25,835 nucleotides of DNA from W0P28-013 sp963659365 (lineage in GTDB: Bacteria > Bacteroidota > Bacteroidia > Bacteroidales > Paludibacteraceae), in the NCBI GenBank assembly GCA_963659365.1, contig CAVKTI010000033.1, positions 1 to 25,835 on the forward strand, in the 5' to 3' direction. The position numbers were made by a program, and so were the translations under genes. Below the pieces are notes generated by a model. It had not been told where the DNA came from, searched no databases, and saw only the letters and a program-made list of their open reading frames with translations. Below are positions 15,601-24,500 of the stretch, piece after piece. Each line of letters begins with the position of its first letter. Within the stretch, counting starts at the first letter, position 1.

Positions 15601-15736
15601 AGTTATTTCAGAATTTCAAATTTCAAATTTCAGATTGCGCTGCGCGCAGGTTTCAAGTTTCAAGTTGTTTGGTCATAGTCTATGTTCTATATTCTTAAAA
15701 TCTTTCTTGCGACTTGTATCTTGCTACTTGCTACTA
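15601..15736 (-). repeat. Repeat gap with right arm of the 52-bp inverted repeat
   Basis: The right arm (15685-15736) starts exactly with the TAG stop of the upstream lipoprotein gene and is the reverse complement of 14175-14226. Between it and the DUF4494 start lie AACTTGAAACTTGAAACC words, a GCGC-rich word and ATTTCAA/ATTTCAG units (about 15605-15635). No promoter box was recognised. Confidence 0.85.
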
Positions 15737-16573
15737 ATTCAGCACCTTTTTGCTGACAAATTGTTGGAGTGCGGGGCTTTTTTTGTAGTCCGATTGTGCG
15801 GCGATTTCGAGAAATTCGCGCAACAGCGGTGTGCTGGCGGCATCGGGATAGGCCTCGATGTAGGCTTCGGCTATCTGCTCTATTTCGGGCAGCAAATGTC
15901 CTGTCTTCCAGTCGAATACGGGCGAATTGTCGACACCAGCCAGCAGAATGGCCAAGTAGTATTTTTGGCACTCTACAAATTTCGGTGTCAGTTGGTCGTC
16001 GGGGTAGGCGGCCAGCATATCGTCGCAGCGTTTGAGGCGGTGCGCAATCTCGTCGAGTTCTACGGCCACCGACGCGTCGTTGAGCGACGGCGCTTCCACC
16101 TCGAGTTCCGACAATTCGGCCAGCGCACGCTCCGACGGCGTCAGGTAACGCCAAAACGCCTCGGCCATATACATCGGCATAATTTCCGTTTCGATACCGC
16201 CTTCCGACGCATACATCAGCAGGCCGTAGCGGCGCATATCGTCCATAACGGCGGCGAGCGAATCTATCTGGCGGTCGGCGGCTTCGGCATCGGGCGTGTT
16301 GAGTGCCGCCCCATAAGCCTCTTCCATCAGACTCGTTTGCACATCGGCGCACGCTATCATGTAGTGAAAAAACAACTCTTGCAAATGCTCCGTCTGTTCC
16401 GAATCCAGCCCGCTGGCATCGGCTATCATATCGTGCGCTTTGACTATGTTTTCGAGTTCGAGCGGTGCCGACACATCGAGCGTTTCGACGATGGCGCGGT
16501 ACTGTCGCTCGCTGCGATTGCAGCCTGCCAACAGCGTGGCAGCCAACAAAAAGGGGAGTGCTGTGCGTTTCAT
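15734..16573 (-). CDS. Predicted lipoprotein of unknown function
   Basis: A 279-residue protein with a clear lipoprotein signal (MKRTALPFLLAATLLAGC, Cys18), so it is probably anchored in the outer or inner membrane. The mature part is acidic and almost entirely helix-forming, with a repeated pattern of short helices resembling TPR-like or all-alpha scaffolds. I recognise no catalytic motif and no named family. ATG 16573 gives the natural signal peptide; a longer frame to 16630 would run over the promoter. It is followed by repeat DNA rather than closely joined to DUF4494. Confidence 0.8.
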   Translation of the reverse strand: MKRTALPFLLAATLLAGCNRSERQYRAIVETLDVSAPLELENIVKAHDMIADASGLDSEQTEHLQELFFHYMIACADVQTSLMEEAYGAALNTPDAEAADRQIDSLAAVMDDMRRYGLLMYASEGGIETEIMPMYMAEAFWRYLTPSERALAELSELEVEAPSLNDASVAVELDEIAHRLKRCDDMLAAYPDDQLTPKFVECQKYYLAILLAGVDNSPVFDWKTGHLLPEIEQIAEAYIEAYPDAASTPLLREFLEIAAQSDYKKSPALQQFVSKKVLN

Positions 16574-16596
16574 AAAAGGGCTTTCACTTCTTTCGG

Positions 16597-16604
16597 CAAA
16601 AGTA
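16597..16604 (-). promoter_or_regulatory. -7 box of the lipoprotein gene
   Basis: TACTTTTG followed by CC on the minus strand matches TAnnTTTG, 23 bases before the ATG. No clear -33 TTTG is present. Confidence 0.5.
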
Positions 16605-16709
16605 CGAATTATTTGTTTATGCTTGACCATTTTTCAAAAAAAAAGTATTTTTGCGTGTGTTTTGTGGTTGTAGCAAAGAGTTTGAAAGTAAAAGTGTTCG
16701 ATTTGAAAA

Positions 16710-16738
16710 TTTGAAGATTTGAAGATTGTTTATTTTTG
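16710..16738 (+). promoter_or_regulatory. Promoter candidate for rsmE
   Basis: TATTTTTG (16731-16738) matches the -7 consensus and TTTG (16710-16713) lies 17 bases upstream as a -33 box. The -33 box is part of a TTTGAAGA repeat word. Transcription would start near 16745, just before the leader motif at 16749-16767. A second TATTTTTG lies near 16647. Confidence 0.5.
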
Positions 16739-16748
16739 CCTCATAGAC

Positions 16749-16804
16749 CTTCACTAATGCGTTAAACTTTTCAACCAATCAACCAATCAACCAATCAACC
16801 AATC
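16749..16804 (+). repeat. rsmE leader: conserved motif plus 8-bp tandem repeat
   Basis: CTTCACTAATGCGTTAAAC (16749-16767) is followed by four perfect AACCAATC units (16773-16804) and a degenerate fifth, ending 9 bases before the ATG. The GH57 leader on the minus strand has the same motif (one mismatch) followed by the same repeat. Confidence 0.85.
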
Positions 16805-16820
16805 AACTCATCAACCTAAA

Positions 16821-17528
16821 ATGAACCTATTCTACGCTCCCGATATTTTGTCGAACCCATTTCTGCCCGAAGAGGAGTCGGCACACTGCGCCAAGGTGCT
16901 GCGCATGCAGGCTGGCGACACAGCGCATGTTATCGATGGCATCGGCAATCTCTACGAGGTGCGCATTGTTGCGCCGCACGCCAAACACACCGAAGTGGCG
17001 ATTGTGTCGGTGCAAAAAGATTTCGGGCGGCGGCCGTTTCGGCTGCACTTGGCGGTGGCTCCTACCAAAAACAGCGACCGTTTCGAGTGGTTTGTCGAGA
17101 AGGCGACCGAGATTGGTGTGGACGAGATTACGCCGTTGCGCTGCCGATTTTCGGAGCGAAAAATCATCAAGCCCGAGCGCATCGAAAAAATTCTTGTGGC
17201 GGCGGCGAAACAGTCGTACAAAGCCTGCGTGCCGCGCCTAAATCCGATGGTCGATTGCGACGAATTTCTGCGCACCGTGCGCGCATCGCAGCGTTTTGTG
17301 GCTCACTGCTACGAGGGCGAAAAACCGCACTTGCTCCACATCTGTCCGCCGCACACCGATGTGCTGGTGATGGTAGGTCCCGAAGGCGATTTCAGTCGCG
17401 ATGAGGTGGAACTGGCTCTGAATCAGGGCTTTCGGGCGGTAACGCTTGGCACCAGTCGGCTGCGCACCGAAACGGCGGGCGTGGTGGCGTGCCACACTGT
17501 TACGGTGGTCAACGAGTTGCAACAATAA
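16821..17528 (+). CDS. rsmE: 16S rRNA (uracil-1498-N3)-methyltransferase RsmE
   Basis: A 235-residue SPOUT-class methyltransferase that N3-methylates U1498 of 16S rRNA using SAM. The N-terminal PUA-like domain carries HCAKVLRMQAGD. The central part has LAVAPTKNSDRFEWFVEKATEIGVDEITPL. The C-terminal trefoil knot has VMVGPEGDFSRDEVELALNQGF and LGTSRLRTETAG, the SAM-binding hallmark. Length is normal for the family. ATG 16821 matches the usual MNLFY start. It stands first in a plus-strand run of housekeeping genes, with nusB 59 bases downstream behind its own promoter. Confidence 0.96.
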   Translation: MNLFYAPDILSNPFLPEEESAHCAKVLRMQAGDTAHVIDGIGNLYEVRIVAPHAKHTEVAIVSVQKDFGRRPFRLHLAVAPTKNSDRFEWFVEKATEIGVDEITPLRCRFSERKIIKPERIEKILVAAAKQSYKACVPRLNPMVDCDEFLRTVRASQRFVAHCYEGEKPHLLHICPPHTDVLVMVGPEGDFSRDEVELALNQGFRAVTLGTSRLRTETAGVVACHTVTVVNELQQ

Positions 17529-17529
17529 T

Positions 17530-17561
17530 TTTCGTCGGATCAATAATTTTTTGTAATTTTG
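17530..17561 (+). promoter_or_regulatory. nusB promoter
   Basis: TAATTTTG followed by CA (17554-17561) is an exact TAnnTTTG -7 box. TTTCG at 17530-17534 resembles the -33 TTTG with about 20 bases between. The box lies 26 bases before the nusB ATG. Confidence 0.65.
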
Positions 17562-17587
17562 CAATCCGAAAAAACAGACAGAGTTCT

Positions 17588-18535
17588 ATGATAAACCGTT
17601 CGCTCCTCAGAGTAAAAGTTGTGCAGGTGTTGTACGCCTACTTTCAAAACGAAAACATGACACCCAAGGCGGCCGAAAAGGAGTTGAATAAAAGCCTCGG
17701 GCAGATAAACGACCTCTACCTTTTTATGCTCGCGCTGCCTGTGGAACTCACCCACTACGCCGAACTCTATCTCGACAATCAGCGCAACAAATACCTGCCC
17801 ACCGATGCCGAACGCAACCCAAATATGCGTTTTGCCGACAACATTTGGGTGAAACAGTTGGCCGAAAGTCAAAAACTCACCGATTTTATATCGAAAGCAA
17901 CTTTTTCGTGGAGTGCCGACGACGCTGTGTTGCCCGCTCTCTACCGCGAAATAACGCACACCGAACACTATGCCGACTACATGTCGCAAGATGTGCGCTC
18001 GTACGAAGCCGACCGAGATATTTGGCGAAAAATCTACAAAACCGATGTGCCGATGAGTGCCGAAATCGACAGTTATCTCGAAGAACAGAGCCTCTATTGG
18101 AACGACGACCTCGATATGGTGCTCAGTTTTGTGCGGAAAACCATCAAACATTTCACCGTCGATTCGGTGGCGGACGACGAGATAATGACCTTGGTCGATG
18201 AAGAGGCGGACAAGGAGTATTTGGACTTTGCACGCACGCTTTTCCGCACCGTCATTGCCAAATCCGACAAGTACGAAGCACTCATCGATGCAACGGTGAA
18301 AAACTGGGAAGTGGAGCGCATCGCCTTTATGGACACGCTGATAATGAAGACTGCACTGGCCGAACTTTTTGCCTTCCCCACCATACCCGCCAGCGTTACA
18401 CTCAACGAATATATCGAGATAGCCAAAGCCTACAGCACGCCACGCAGCGCACCGTTCATCAACGGCATTCTCGACAAGATAGTAACCGACCTGAAAGCCT
18501 CTGGCAAACTGGTCAAACCCGACAGCAAACTGTAA
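17588..18535 (+). CDS. nusB: Transcription antitermination factor NusB, long Bacteroidota form
   Basis: A 315-residue NusB, the factor that with NusE (S10) binds boxA RNA in rRNA transcripts. It starts INRSLLRVKVVQVLYAYFQNE, typical of long Bacteroidota NusB proteins. The conserved core is at the C-terminus (LIDATVKNWEVERIAFMDTLIMKTALAELFAFPTIP is spread over about 230-270, then VTLNEYIEIAKAYSTPRSAPFINGILD). E. coli NusB is only about 140 residues, so the first 200 are a lineage extension. ATG 17588 is chosen because the promoter lies just before it; longer frames into rsmE are spurious. It is followed after 33 bases by yajC. Confidence 0.95.
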   Translation: MINRSLLRVKVVQVLYAYFQNENMTPKAAEKELNKSLGQINDLYLFMLALPVELTHYAELYLDNQRNKYLPTDAERNPNMRFADNIWVKQLAESQKLTDFISKATFSWSADDAVLPALYREITHTEHYADYMSQDVRSYEADRDIWRKIYKTDVPMSAEIDSYLEEQSLYWNDDLDMVLSFVRKTIKHFTVDSVADDEIMTLVDEEADKEYLDFARTLFRTVIAKSDKYEALIDATVKNWEVERIAFMDTLIMKTALAELFAFPTIPASVTLNEYIEIAKAYSTPRSAPFINGILDKIVTDLKASGKLVKPDSKL

Positions 18536-18568
18536 AAATCGATTTTTCAACCTTAATTTTTTCACATT

Positions 18569-18943
18569 ATGAACTTACTGACCATCTTACTGCAAGAGCA
18601 GGCGCAGGCGCAAGGCAACAGTTGGAGCGGCATCGTTATGCTGGTGCTGATTTTCGTTGTCTTCTACTTTTTCCTGATTCGCCCACAGAGCAAACGCCAA
18701 AAGGAACTCCGCAAGTTTCAAGATTCGCTCGTGAGCGGCAAACGCGTGGTAACATCGGGCGGCATCTACGGCAAAATCCGCGAGGTGAAAGACAATGTCG
18801 TTATCCTCGAAGTTGCCGACAATGTGCGCATCAAAGTGAATAAATCGATGGTGTTCGAATCGCCCGAAGATGCTCAACAGTCGCAGCCCGATGCCAAAGC
18901 AGTCAAGGCTGAAAAGACCGAGAAAGCCGAAAAGGCCGAATAG
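18569..18943 (+). CDS. yajC: Preprotein translocase subunit YajC
   Basis: A 124-residue YajC, the small membrane partner of the SecDF part of the Sec translocon. One hydrophobic segment lies at about residues 20-38 (SGIVMLVLIFVVFYFFLIRP), followed by QSKRQKELRKFQDSL, then VVTSGGIYGKIREV, the family hallmark. The tail from about 105 is a Lys/Glu/Ala-rich low-complexity run (KAEKTEKAEKAE) built from near-identical codons. Translation continues into the ybbR-like gene 22 bases later, so the two are likely cotranscribed with nusB. Confidence 0.95.
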   Translation: MNLLTILLQEQAQAQGNSWSGIVMLVLIFVVFYFFLIRPQSKRQKELRKFQDSLVSGKRVVTSGGIYGKIREVKDNVVILEVADNVRIKVNKSMVFESPEDAQQSQPDAKAVKAEKTEKAEKAE

Positions 18944-18965
18944 TTTCACCACAAACCGACGGAAT

Positions 18966-19964
18966 ATGTCTAAAATCGATTGGAAAACGGTCGGTGGGCG
19001 TCTCCGTGCAGTAACAAAACAGGTTGCGCGTCTCCTTTTTACCAAGGATACGGCGACTTTTTTGGCGTTTCTCTTTCTCGCCACGCTGTTTTGGGTGATG
19101 TACAATGTTGGCACGCGGCGCACCACTACGGTCGAGTTTCCTGTGCGCTACACGGGCATTCCCAGCAATGTGCAGTTCGAACGCAATTTGCCGAAATCGC
19201 TTTCGGTCGTTGTCAAAGACGAAGGGCAAGTGCTGATGAACTACAAACTGCTTGCCGACGACGATACGCTCATCATCGATTTGGCGGGCAAATTTGTGGG
19301 TGGCACGCCGCTCACGGTCGATTTTCGGGCGCAGAGCGCAGCCATGCAGCGCCATTTTCCTACAAGTTCGCAGATTCTTTCGGTCAAACCCGAATCGGCT
19401 TCGGTCGATTTTGTGCTGTTGGAACAGAAAACGCTGCCTGTGCGTCTGTCGCAGCCGATTGCGCTCGCCAATCCTTATGTGTTGCTCGATTCGGTGCGTC
19501 TGAAACCAGCGGTGGTCGAGGTTTTTGCGCCGCGACATCTGCTCGATACGCTCCAATATGTCGAGGCGCAGGTCGATGAGTCGCTTGCGCCGCTGACGCA
19601 GTCGGCAACTTTTCGTTTTCCGCTGAAACCGATTGCTGGGGCGCAGTTCGATGTGGCCGATGTCGAGGCGCGTGTGCCTGTCGAAATGTCCACCGAAAAG
19701 ACTTTTGAACTCTCGGTGCAGGGGCGCAATTTCCCCGATGGCGTGGCGTTGCGCGCCTTTCCAGCCACGGTTACGGTGGTTTGCTCCATCGGCGTGAGCC
19801 GCTTCGAGGCCTTGTCCGAAGCCGATTTTGCCGCCTATGTCGATTTCGCCGACATTCAGAAAAACTCCGCCTACAAAGTGCCCATTACCGTCGTCGCCAG
19901 CAACACCCACATTCGCACCATGCGCTATTTCCCCACCGAAGTAGAATTTCTGCTCGAAAAGTGA
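18966..19964 (+). CDS. YbbR-like domain membrane protein
   Basis: A 332-residue protein with a short cytoplasmic N-terminus, one membrane segment (about 30-47, TFLAFLFLATLFWVMYNV) and an extracytoplasmic part made of YbbR-like beta-domains (TTVEFPVRYTGIPSNVQFERNLPKSLSVVVK and later repeats with LPVRLSQPI and FDVADVEARVPV). In Firmicutes the YbbR protein CdaR regulates the c-di-AMP cyclase CdaA; no cyclase is nearby here, so that role should not be assumed. The order nusB-yajC-ybbR-coaE is, to my knowledge, conserved in Bacteroides. Start at ATG 18966, preceded by A-rich sequence. Confidence 0.9.
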   Translation: MSKIDWKTVGGRLRAVTKQVARLLFTKDTATFLAFLFLATLFWVMYNVGTRRTTTVEFPVRYTGIPSNVQFERNLPKSLSVVVKDEGQVLMNYKLLADDDTLIIDLAGKFVGGTPLTVDFRAQSAAMQRHFPTSSQILSVKPESASVDFVLLEQKTLPVRLSQPIALANPYVLLDSVRLKPAVVEVFAPRHLLDTLQYVEAQVDESLAPLTQSATFRFPLKPIAGAQFDVADVEARVPVEMSTEKTFELSVQGRNFPDGVALRAFPATVTVVCSIGVSRFEALSEADFAAYVDFADIQKNSAYKVPITVVASNTHIRTMRYFPTEVEFLLEK

Positions 19965-20254
19965 AAATAGTCGCAAGTCGCAAGATGCAAGTAGCAAGAG
20001 TTTGTAATTTCAAATTTCAAATTTCAAATTTCAGATTTCAGATTTCAAATTGACGGATTAACCAAAGTTTATTGTTTATGGGTGAGGGGCTATCGGCGTT
20101 GTTGGGCGCAAATCTGTCCCCTTTGCAAGGGGACGAGCGAAGCGGAGGGGTTATAAAACCAAATAACCAAATCCACAAATAACCAAATCAACAGTTCAAC
20201 GCTTCAACGCTTCAACCCAACTTTCACATTTTCACACTTTCATACCAATAAAAA
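19965..20254. repeat. Repeat block between ybbR-like gene and coaE
   Basis: After the stop come AGTCGCAAG/ATGCAAG/AGTAGCAAG words (19969-19998) and ATTTCAA/ATTTCAG units (about 20007-20050). A stretch without recognised words follows (20051-20110), then hairpin GTCCCCTT-tgc-AAGGGGAC (20116-20134) with GAGCGAAGCGGAGGGGTT behind it. CCAAATAACCAAATCC (20159-20174), TTCAAC(G) units (about 20193-20216) and CTTTCACA words lead to the coaE ATG. This is the same order of words as in the gap before mutS. Confidence 0.75.
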
Positions 20255-20833
20255 ATGATTATCGGCATCACAGGGGGCATTGGGAGCGGTAAGTCGCTGG
20301 TAGCGAGCGTTTTGCGCGTTTATGGGTTTCCTGTTTATGATTCCGACACGCGCGCCAAATCGCTCTACGACGAAGATGCTGTGCTGCGTGCCGACATCGT
20401 GCGGCTCTTTGGCGAGCAAATCTATGTCGATGGTCGTTTGGATAGAAAAAGGCTGGCAGCGACCGTTTTTGCCGATGCTGGCAAACTTGCGCAACTCGAT
20501 GCGTTGGTTCACCCAGCCGTTTTTCGCGATTTTGCCCATTGGTGTGCGGCGCATTCCGAGCAGGTGTTGTTTGTCGAGTCGGCCATATTGCTCCAAACCG
20601 ATTTTCGCACGCTGGTCGATAGGGTAGTGGTGGTCGATGCGCCTGCCGATGTGCGTGTGGTGCGTGCCATGCAGCGCGACGGCGCGACAGAAGCAGCCAT
20701 CGAGAGGCGCATGTCGGCGCAACTATCGTTGGACGAGATGCGTGCGCAAGCCGATTTTGTCATCGAAAACGACGGCCGACAGAGCCTTTTGGCGCAAGTC
20801 GATGCGTTGGTGCGCGCAATTTCCGCTGCGTGA
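20255..20833 (+). CDS. coaE: Dephospho-CoA kinase
   Basis: A 192-residue kinase that phosphorylates the 3'-OH of dephospho-CoA, the last step of CoA synthesis. The P-loop is GGIGSGKS (7-14). The following family motifs are present: VYDSDTRAK (substrate-binding Asp), LVHPAVF, VLFVESAIL (the bulky hydrophobic-acidic strand) and the RM.RD..(T).E...RRMSAQLS lid region. Length is normal. The ATG is 20255; the stop TGA shares its last base with the mtgA ATG, so the two genes are closely coupled. Confidence 0.97.
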   Translation: MIIGITGGIGSGKSLVASVLRVYGFPVYDSDTRAKSLYDEDAVLRADIVRLFGEQIYVDGRLDRKRLAATVFADAGKLAQLDALVHPAVFRDFAHWCAAHSEQVLFVESAILLQTDFRTLVDRVVVVDAPADVRVVRAMQRDGATEAAIERRMSAQLSLDEMRAQADFVIENDGRQSLLAQVDALVRAISAA

Positions 20834-21504
20834 TGAAAAAAATTCTGCTGAAAATAGTGCTTCTCTTTTTCGGCCTCTCCATCGGTTGGGTGGTGCTGCT
20901 GCGGTTTGTGCCTGTCTATTTCACACCATTGATGTTGGTGCGTGCGGTCGAGGCTTGGCACGAGTCGCGCCCAGCGCATTTCGATCGCACTTGGGTGCCG
21001 ATAGAGCAGATGTCGCCGCAAATTGTGCGTGCCGTCATCGCCTCCGAGGACGATCTGTTTTTGCAGCACAACGGTTTTGTGTGGGAGCATATTCGCGAAG
21101 CCTACGCCTCGAACCAGCAGGGCGGGCGGTTGCGTGGCGGCAGTTCCATTTCGCAGCAAACGGCAAAAAATGTCTTCACTTTTGGCTCGCGCACCTATTT
21201 CCGCAAGGCGGTCGAGGGGTATTTCACCGTGCTGATAGAACTTTTTTGGGGCAAGCGGCGCATACTCGAGGTCTATCTGAACATTGTCGAGTGGGGCGAT
21301 GGCATCTACGGCATCGAGGCGGCCGCAAACCGCTATTTCGGCACTTCGGCGGTGCGACTTTCGGCCAACCAGTCGGCGTTGTTGGCGGCGGCACTGCCCA
21401 GTCCGCGCAAATATAGCGTTACCAATCCCGGCTCTTATATGCGCCGCCGTCAAGCCCAAATTCTCTGGATGATGGGCAATCTCCCCGCCAAGTTAGAACT
21501 ATAA
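20833..21504 (+). CDS. mtgA: Monofunctional peptidoglycan transglycosylase
   Basis: A 223-residue GT51 enzyme that polymerises lipid II into glycan strands at the outer face of the inner membrane. One N-terminal membrane anchor (about 5-26) is followed by the GT51 motifs: IASEDDLFLQHNGF with catalytic Glu72, RGGSSISQQTAKN (101-113), RKAVEGYFTVLIE with Glu128, and KRRILEVYLNIVEWG (141-155). No transpeptidase domain follows, so this is the monofunctional class. I start at ATG 20833; a GTG one codon earlier is less likely. It converges with dnaE; the 59-base gap shows no convincing terminator. Confidence 0.95.
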   Translation: MKKILLKIVLLFFGLSIGWVVLLRFVPVYFTPLMLVRAVEAWHESRPAHFDRTWVPIEQMSPQIVRAVIASEDDLFLQHNGFVWEHIREAYASNQQGGRLRGGSSISQQTAKNVFTFGSRTYFRKAVEGYFTVLIELFWGKRRILEVYLNIVEWGDGIYGIEAAANRYFGTSAVRLSANQSALLAAALPSPRKYSVTNPGSYMRRRQAQILWMMGNLPAKLEL

Positions 21505-21563
21505 AACGAGGAAATTCCCCAAAACGCTGGACGAAACCTGCCAAAGCCTTATGGTGGCGGCGT

Positions 21564-24500
21564 TTAGTGGGCGGCGAAGGCGGTGATGCGACCTGCGTTT
21601 TGCAACTCTTCGAGGCTGGCGAAAAAGTCGTCGGTGGCGCGTATGCGGCACTTGCGTGCCGAGAGCCGTGCATCGAAATTGGCATCGTCGTCGTGGACGG
21701 TGAAGCCGAGTTCTACCGTGCCGGGCGTGCTGTCGAAGAGCGATGTGAGTTCGTTCACGGTTATCTTGTCGATTTTGGCGAGCGGCAGCGTGATGTTCAC
21801 CTTGCGTATCAGTTTGTCGTGCGCGTCCTCCAGCAGTTCGATGCGTGTAACCTTTGTTTCCCACACGGCGGGCGTTTGCTCGTTGGGTTTTGCCCACTTG
21901 TTGGTGCGCTCTTGAACCGCTCCGCGCACAAGCACGAAGAGGTCTTTTTTCATGTATTTGCTGAAATTGACATAGTCGTCGCCAAAGAGCGCAAACTCGT
22001 TGATGCCCGAATAGTCCTCCACGCTCATCACGCCGTAGGGCTTGTTGTTGCGTGTGGTGCCTTCGCGTGCGCCGACCACAATGCCCCCAACGACGAAATT
22101 GGTGTTGCGTTTTTCGGTTTGCAGACGCTCCAATTCGACCATCTGGTGCGAGCAGCCGTAGCGAATGGCCGTTTTGTAGCGGTCGAGCGGGTGCGCCGAT
22201 ATGTAGATGCCGACCAACTCTTTCTCTTTGTTCAACCGTTCGAGCGGCGGCCACGGTGCAGCCTGCGGAATGGCGGGTTTGGCTATCTCCACAGCATCGA
22301 GTCCGCCGAAAAGCGAGTTTTGGTTGGCGGCTTGGTCTTGCTGATAGCGGTTGCCGTAGGCGATTAGCGAATCGATAAAGGCCTCGCCTTTGGTGTTTGT
22401 GGCAAAAAATTGTTCGCGCGTGATGTCGCCGAGTGCGTCGAAACAGCCTGCCAGCGCCATACTTTCGATGGCTTTGCGGTTGCACGCCGACAGATTGACA
22501 CGCTCCACAAAATCGAACACGCTGCGGTATGCGCCGTTGGCGTTACGCTCTTTGACAATGGCTTCGACTGCGCCTTCGCCTACGCCTTTGATGCCGCCCA
22601 ATCCGAAGCGAATCACGCCTTTTTTGTTCACCGTGAAATGCAGTTCCGATTCGTTCACATCGGGACCTTGCACCACCAGCCGCATCGCCTTGCATTCGTC
22701 CATCAGTTTGGTAACCTCCTTGATGTTGTCCTTGTTGACGGTGAGGTTGGCAGCCATAAATTCGGCAGGAAAATTGGTTTTCAGGTAGGCGGTTTGGTAG
22801 GCCACCCAAGCGTAGCAGGTGGAGTGCGACTTGTTGAACGCATATTCGGCGAATTTGAGCCATGTTTCCCAGATTTTGTTCAAAACCGACGCTTTGTGGC
22901 CGTTTTTCTTGCCGCCTTCGATGAATTTCGGGTAGAGTTCGTCCAGCAGCGTCGCAATTTTTTTGCCCATCGCTTTGCGCAGTTGGTCGCTCTGACCGCG
23001 TGTGAAGCCTGCAATTTCGCGCGATAGCAGCATGACTTGCTCCTGATAGACGGTAACGCCGTAGGTGTCTTTCAGATATTTTTCCATGCAGGGCAGGTCG
23101 TAGGTGATTGGCTCTTTGCCCTGTTTGCGTGCGATGAACGACGGAATGTTTTCGATTGGTCCCGGGCGATAGAGCGCGTTCATGGCTATCAGGTCGGTGA
23201 ATACCGTCGGGCGCAGTTCTTTCATATATTTTTGCATGCCCGCCGATTCGAATTGGAACACAGCCGTGGTGCGTCCCTCTTGGAACATCTTGTAGGTGAG
23301 TGCGTCGTCGAGCGGAATGTGGTCGATGTCAATCTCTTTGTCCTGCGATTTTCTGATGTTGTTCAGCGTCTCTTTGATGATGGTGAGCGTTTGCAGTCCG
23401 AGAAAGTCCATCTTGATGAGCCCCACCGATTCGATAACATGGCCGTCGTATTCGGTTACAACGATGTCTTTTTTCAGATTTTTGTCGTAAACGGTGGCGA
23501 GCGGTGCAAAATTTGTCAGGTCGTCGGCACCGATGATGACGCCGCACGCATGCACGCCGATTTGTCGTATGGTGTCCTCCAATTCGCTGGCTGTGGTGAG
23601 CATCGAACTGATGGTTGGGTTGTCGCCGTGGAGGCGTGTGCGCAGTTCGTCGATGTATTTGTAGCAGTTGGCGAGCGTCGATTTTGGCACTTTTTTTATC
23701 TTTTTCGCTTCTTTCAGTTGTCCGAATGTTTTACCCGTTTCGGGGTCGCGCACATCGTCGAGTTTGTCGGGAATGAAACTCTTGATTTCGGCGACGGTAG
23801 CCAGCGGAATGCTCTTTACGCGGCTCACATCGGCGATGGCCGATTTGGCAGCCATCGTGCCGTAGGTAATGATGCGCGCCACTTGCGAAACGCCATATTT
23901 CTGTGTTACCCACTCGATAATTTTACTCGTGTCTTCGAAATCGACATCAATATCGGGCAGCGATATGCGGTCGGGATTCAGAAAACGCTCGAATAGCAAA
24001 TCGTATTTAAGCGGATCTACATCGGTGATTTTCAGGCAGTAAGCCACCACCGAGCCTGCCGCCGAGCCGCGTCCGGGGCCAACAAACATACCGAGTTCTT
24101 CGCGAGCGGCGCGTATGTAGTCGCGCACAATGAGGAAGTAGCCGGGAAAGCCCATCGTCTTCATAATGTGCAACTCGAATGTGATGCGTTCCACCTGTTC
24201 GTCGGTCAGGTTTTCGCCGTAGCGTTGGTGTGCGCCCTCCCACGCAAGTTTGGCCAAGTAGTCGGCCTCGAATTTGATGCGGTAGAGTTTGTCGTAGCCG
24301 CCGAGTTTGTGTATTTTCTCTTCGGCTTTCTCTTGCGACATCACCACTTCGCCTTTTTCGTTGCGTGTAAATTCGTCGAAAAGGTCTTGTTCGGTATATT
24401 TTTGGCGGTATTCCTCTTCGCTGCCAAAGTCGGCTGGAATGTCGAATTTCGGCATAATCGGGTCGGCATCGATGCTGTAAACCTCCACTTTATCGACAAT

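Noticed and set aside
16595..16670. TATTTTTG near 16647 as the main rsmE promoter
   Set aside because: It is about 170 bases from the start codon; the box at 16731-16738 is closer and has a -33 candidate. It may still be a second promoter.
18870..18965. Longer N-terminus of the YbbR-like protein
   Set aside because: It would overlap the yajC coding end in another frame, and the basic, low-complexity extension is a shadow of the Lys/Glu-rich YajC tail.
21505..21563. Terminator between mtgA and dnaE
   Set aside because: Only a weak AAACGC/GCGTTT pairing with a long loop is visible, with no T run.
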